This document shows positions 63,098-64,000 of a stretch of DNA of 64,000 nt, piece by piece (position 1 is the stretch's first letter; each line of letters starts with the position of its first letter). The position numbers and the translations under genes are program-made. The notes under the pieces were generated by a model. The model ran no database searches, had not been told where the DNA came from, and worked only from the letters and a program-made list of their open reading frames with translations. The stretch is from Chromatocurvus sp964613795 (lineage in GTDB: Bacteria; Pseudomonadota; Gammaproteobacteria; Pseudomonadales; Halieaceae), in contig CAZTJR010000005.1 of assembly GCA_964613795.1 (NCBI GenBank), positions 1 to 64,000 on the forward strand, read 5' to 3'.

Positions 63098-64000
63098 GGA
63101 TCGTCTCACTGCTGCCCAGCGCAACGGAAATCGTCTGCGCGCTGGGACTGCAGCAGCACCTGGTCGGTGTATCGCACGGCTGTAATTATCCGCCCGGCGT
63201 CGAGGCGCTGCCGCGCATGACCAGCACCCGGGTGCCCTACACAGCGGGCAGCGACGAGATTGATGCCTATGTGCGCGAGCATCTTGGCGACAACACCGCC
63301 CTTTATGACCTCGATATGGCAGCGCTGGCGGCCGTGCGACCCGACGTTGTCGTATCCCAGGCCCTGTGCGACGTATGCGCCGTGGCGACCGGCGACGTGC
63401 GTGACGCCATCCGATCGCTTCCAGGCTCGCCACAGCTGATCGACCTCACACCCAACTCGTTGACCGATGTCTTTGACGACATGCTCCGGGTTGGCGATGC
63501 CACCGGCTCGCAGGCCCGTGCCCGACAGCTTGTCGCCAGCCTGGGCGCCCGGCGAGATCGGGTGGCAGAACGTTCGGAACGCATTGCAAAGGCCGACCGT
63601 CCCAGAGTGATGTTCTTCGAGTGGCTGCTGCCGCCCTTCAGTGGCGGCCACTGGAACCCGGAGCTGGTTACCCTCGCCGGCGGTGATGATCTGTTGGGAA
63701 GCCCTGGTGGCCCCTCGCGCACGCTGGACTGGCAATCGGTAAGCGACGTATCACCGGACCTTGCCTTCGTCGCATGCTGTGGCTTCACGATCGAGAGAAC
63801 GCTGGCCGATATCGCTGCGCTCAGCGACAACCCGGCGTGGCTGTCGCTGCCAGCGGTGCAGTCGCATCGAGTGTGCGTTGCTGACGGCAATGCCTACTTT
63901 TCCAGCCCGGGGCCCCGACTCCTCGACGGTCTCGAGCTGATGGCTCACGCTCTGCATCCCAGCGTTCATCCAGCACCGGAAACAGGCAGCGTCTGGCGGC
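63094..64000 (+). CDS. BtuF-like cobalamin-binding protein, 3' end beyond window
   Basis: Helical-backbone substrate-binding family, 302 residues visible with no stop. MRIVSLLPSATEIVCALGL is the BtuF start, and SQALCDVCAV, FFEWLLPPFSGGHWNPELVTLAGG and AYFSSPGPRLLDGLE mark the cobalamin-binding subgroup. Unlike E. coli BtuF it shows no signal peptide: the conserved first strand begins at residue 2. ATG 63094 overlaps the preceding stop. It may act in the cytoplasm or be exported some other way. Confidence 0.88.
   Translation, partial: MRIVSLLPSATEIVCALGLQQHLVGVSHGCNYPPGVEALPRMTSTRVPYTAGSDEIDAYVREHLGDNTALYDLDMAALAAVRPDVVVSQALCDVCAVATGDVRDAIRSLPGSPQLIDLTPNSLTDVFDDMLRVGDATGSQARARQLVASLGARRDRVAERSERIAKADRPRVMFFEWLLPPFSGGHWNPELVTLAGGDDLLGSPGGPSRTLDWQSVSDVSPDLAFVACCGFTIERTLADIAALSDNPAWLSLPAVQSHRVCVADGNAYFSSPGPRLLDGLELMAHALHPSVHPAPETGSVWR

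Overview
The window is a 64 kb piece of chromosome from a gammaproteobacterium. The evidence is gene order: rne divergent from rluC; the rpmF-fab-pabC-mltG-tmk-holB-pilZ series; tig-clpP-clpX-lon-hupB-ppiD; gloB-yafS-dnaQ. The pilZ gene after holB, DUF1285 after ppiD, and the sulfite reductase/DUF934 pair point towards the Pseudomonadales or related marine lineages rather than enterics. This placement is inferred from gene order and protein families; no search was run. I saw no insertion sequence, prophage, integrase, CRISPR array or rRNA operon.

Layout. 1-2671: ribonuclease E on the minus strand, running off the left edge. 3222-12466: rluC, yceD-rpmF, then fabD, fabG, acpP, fabF, pabC, mltG, tmk, holB and pilZ; plsX and fabH are absent from their usual place between rpmF and fabD. 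12467-13827: a minus-strand small-RNA candidate and a GH84 glycosidase. 14006-23114: tRNA-Leu(UAG), trigger factor, ClpP, ClpX, Lon, HU, PpiD and a DUF1285 protein. 23148-28381: ETF-quinone oxidoreductase, an AvtA-like aminotransferase and ETF beta/alpha. 28418-36726: DUF934, sulfite reductase, a 38-residue membrane protein, DUF2970, MetH, NfuA and DAHP synthase. 36823-40590: MltD, GloB, a YafS-like methyltransferase and DnaQ. 40555-47910: a nine-gene Mrp-type cation/proton antiporter operon of unusual order. 48114-50056: NudC and SohB. 50057-56023: a sulfide-oxidation island (persulfide dioxygenase, SQR fused to a DUF442 domain, SulP transporter) with a divergent FisR-type sigma54 activator. 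56660-59818: a voltage-gated cation channel, a TIGR02647 protein and an alkylsulfatase lipoprotein. 60319-64000: a cobalamin riboswitch ahead of btuB, a small membrane protein and a BtuF-like protein cut by the right edge.

How the parts connect. Several loci share a sulfur and one-carbon theme: sulfite reduction (cysI/DUF934), B12-dependent methionine synthesis (metH), riboswitch-controlled B12 uptake (btuB), Fe-S cluster delivery (nfuA, with an IscR-like site), and sulfide detoxification to sulfite followed by possible sulfate or sulfite transport (sqr, pdo, sulP). The Mrp antiporter and the voltage-gated channel suggest a cell that manages sodium, consistent with a marine or saline habitat (inference).

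The most informative regulatory reading is at 54416-54674. The FisR-like activator has three N-terminal cysteines at positions 55, 66 and 73, a near-perfect sigma54 promoter points at the pdo-sqr-sulP operon, and three closely packed perfect inverted repeats lie 110-175 bp upstream of the predicted transcription start.
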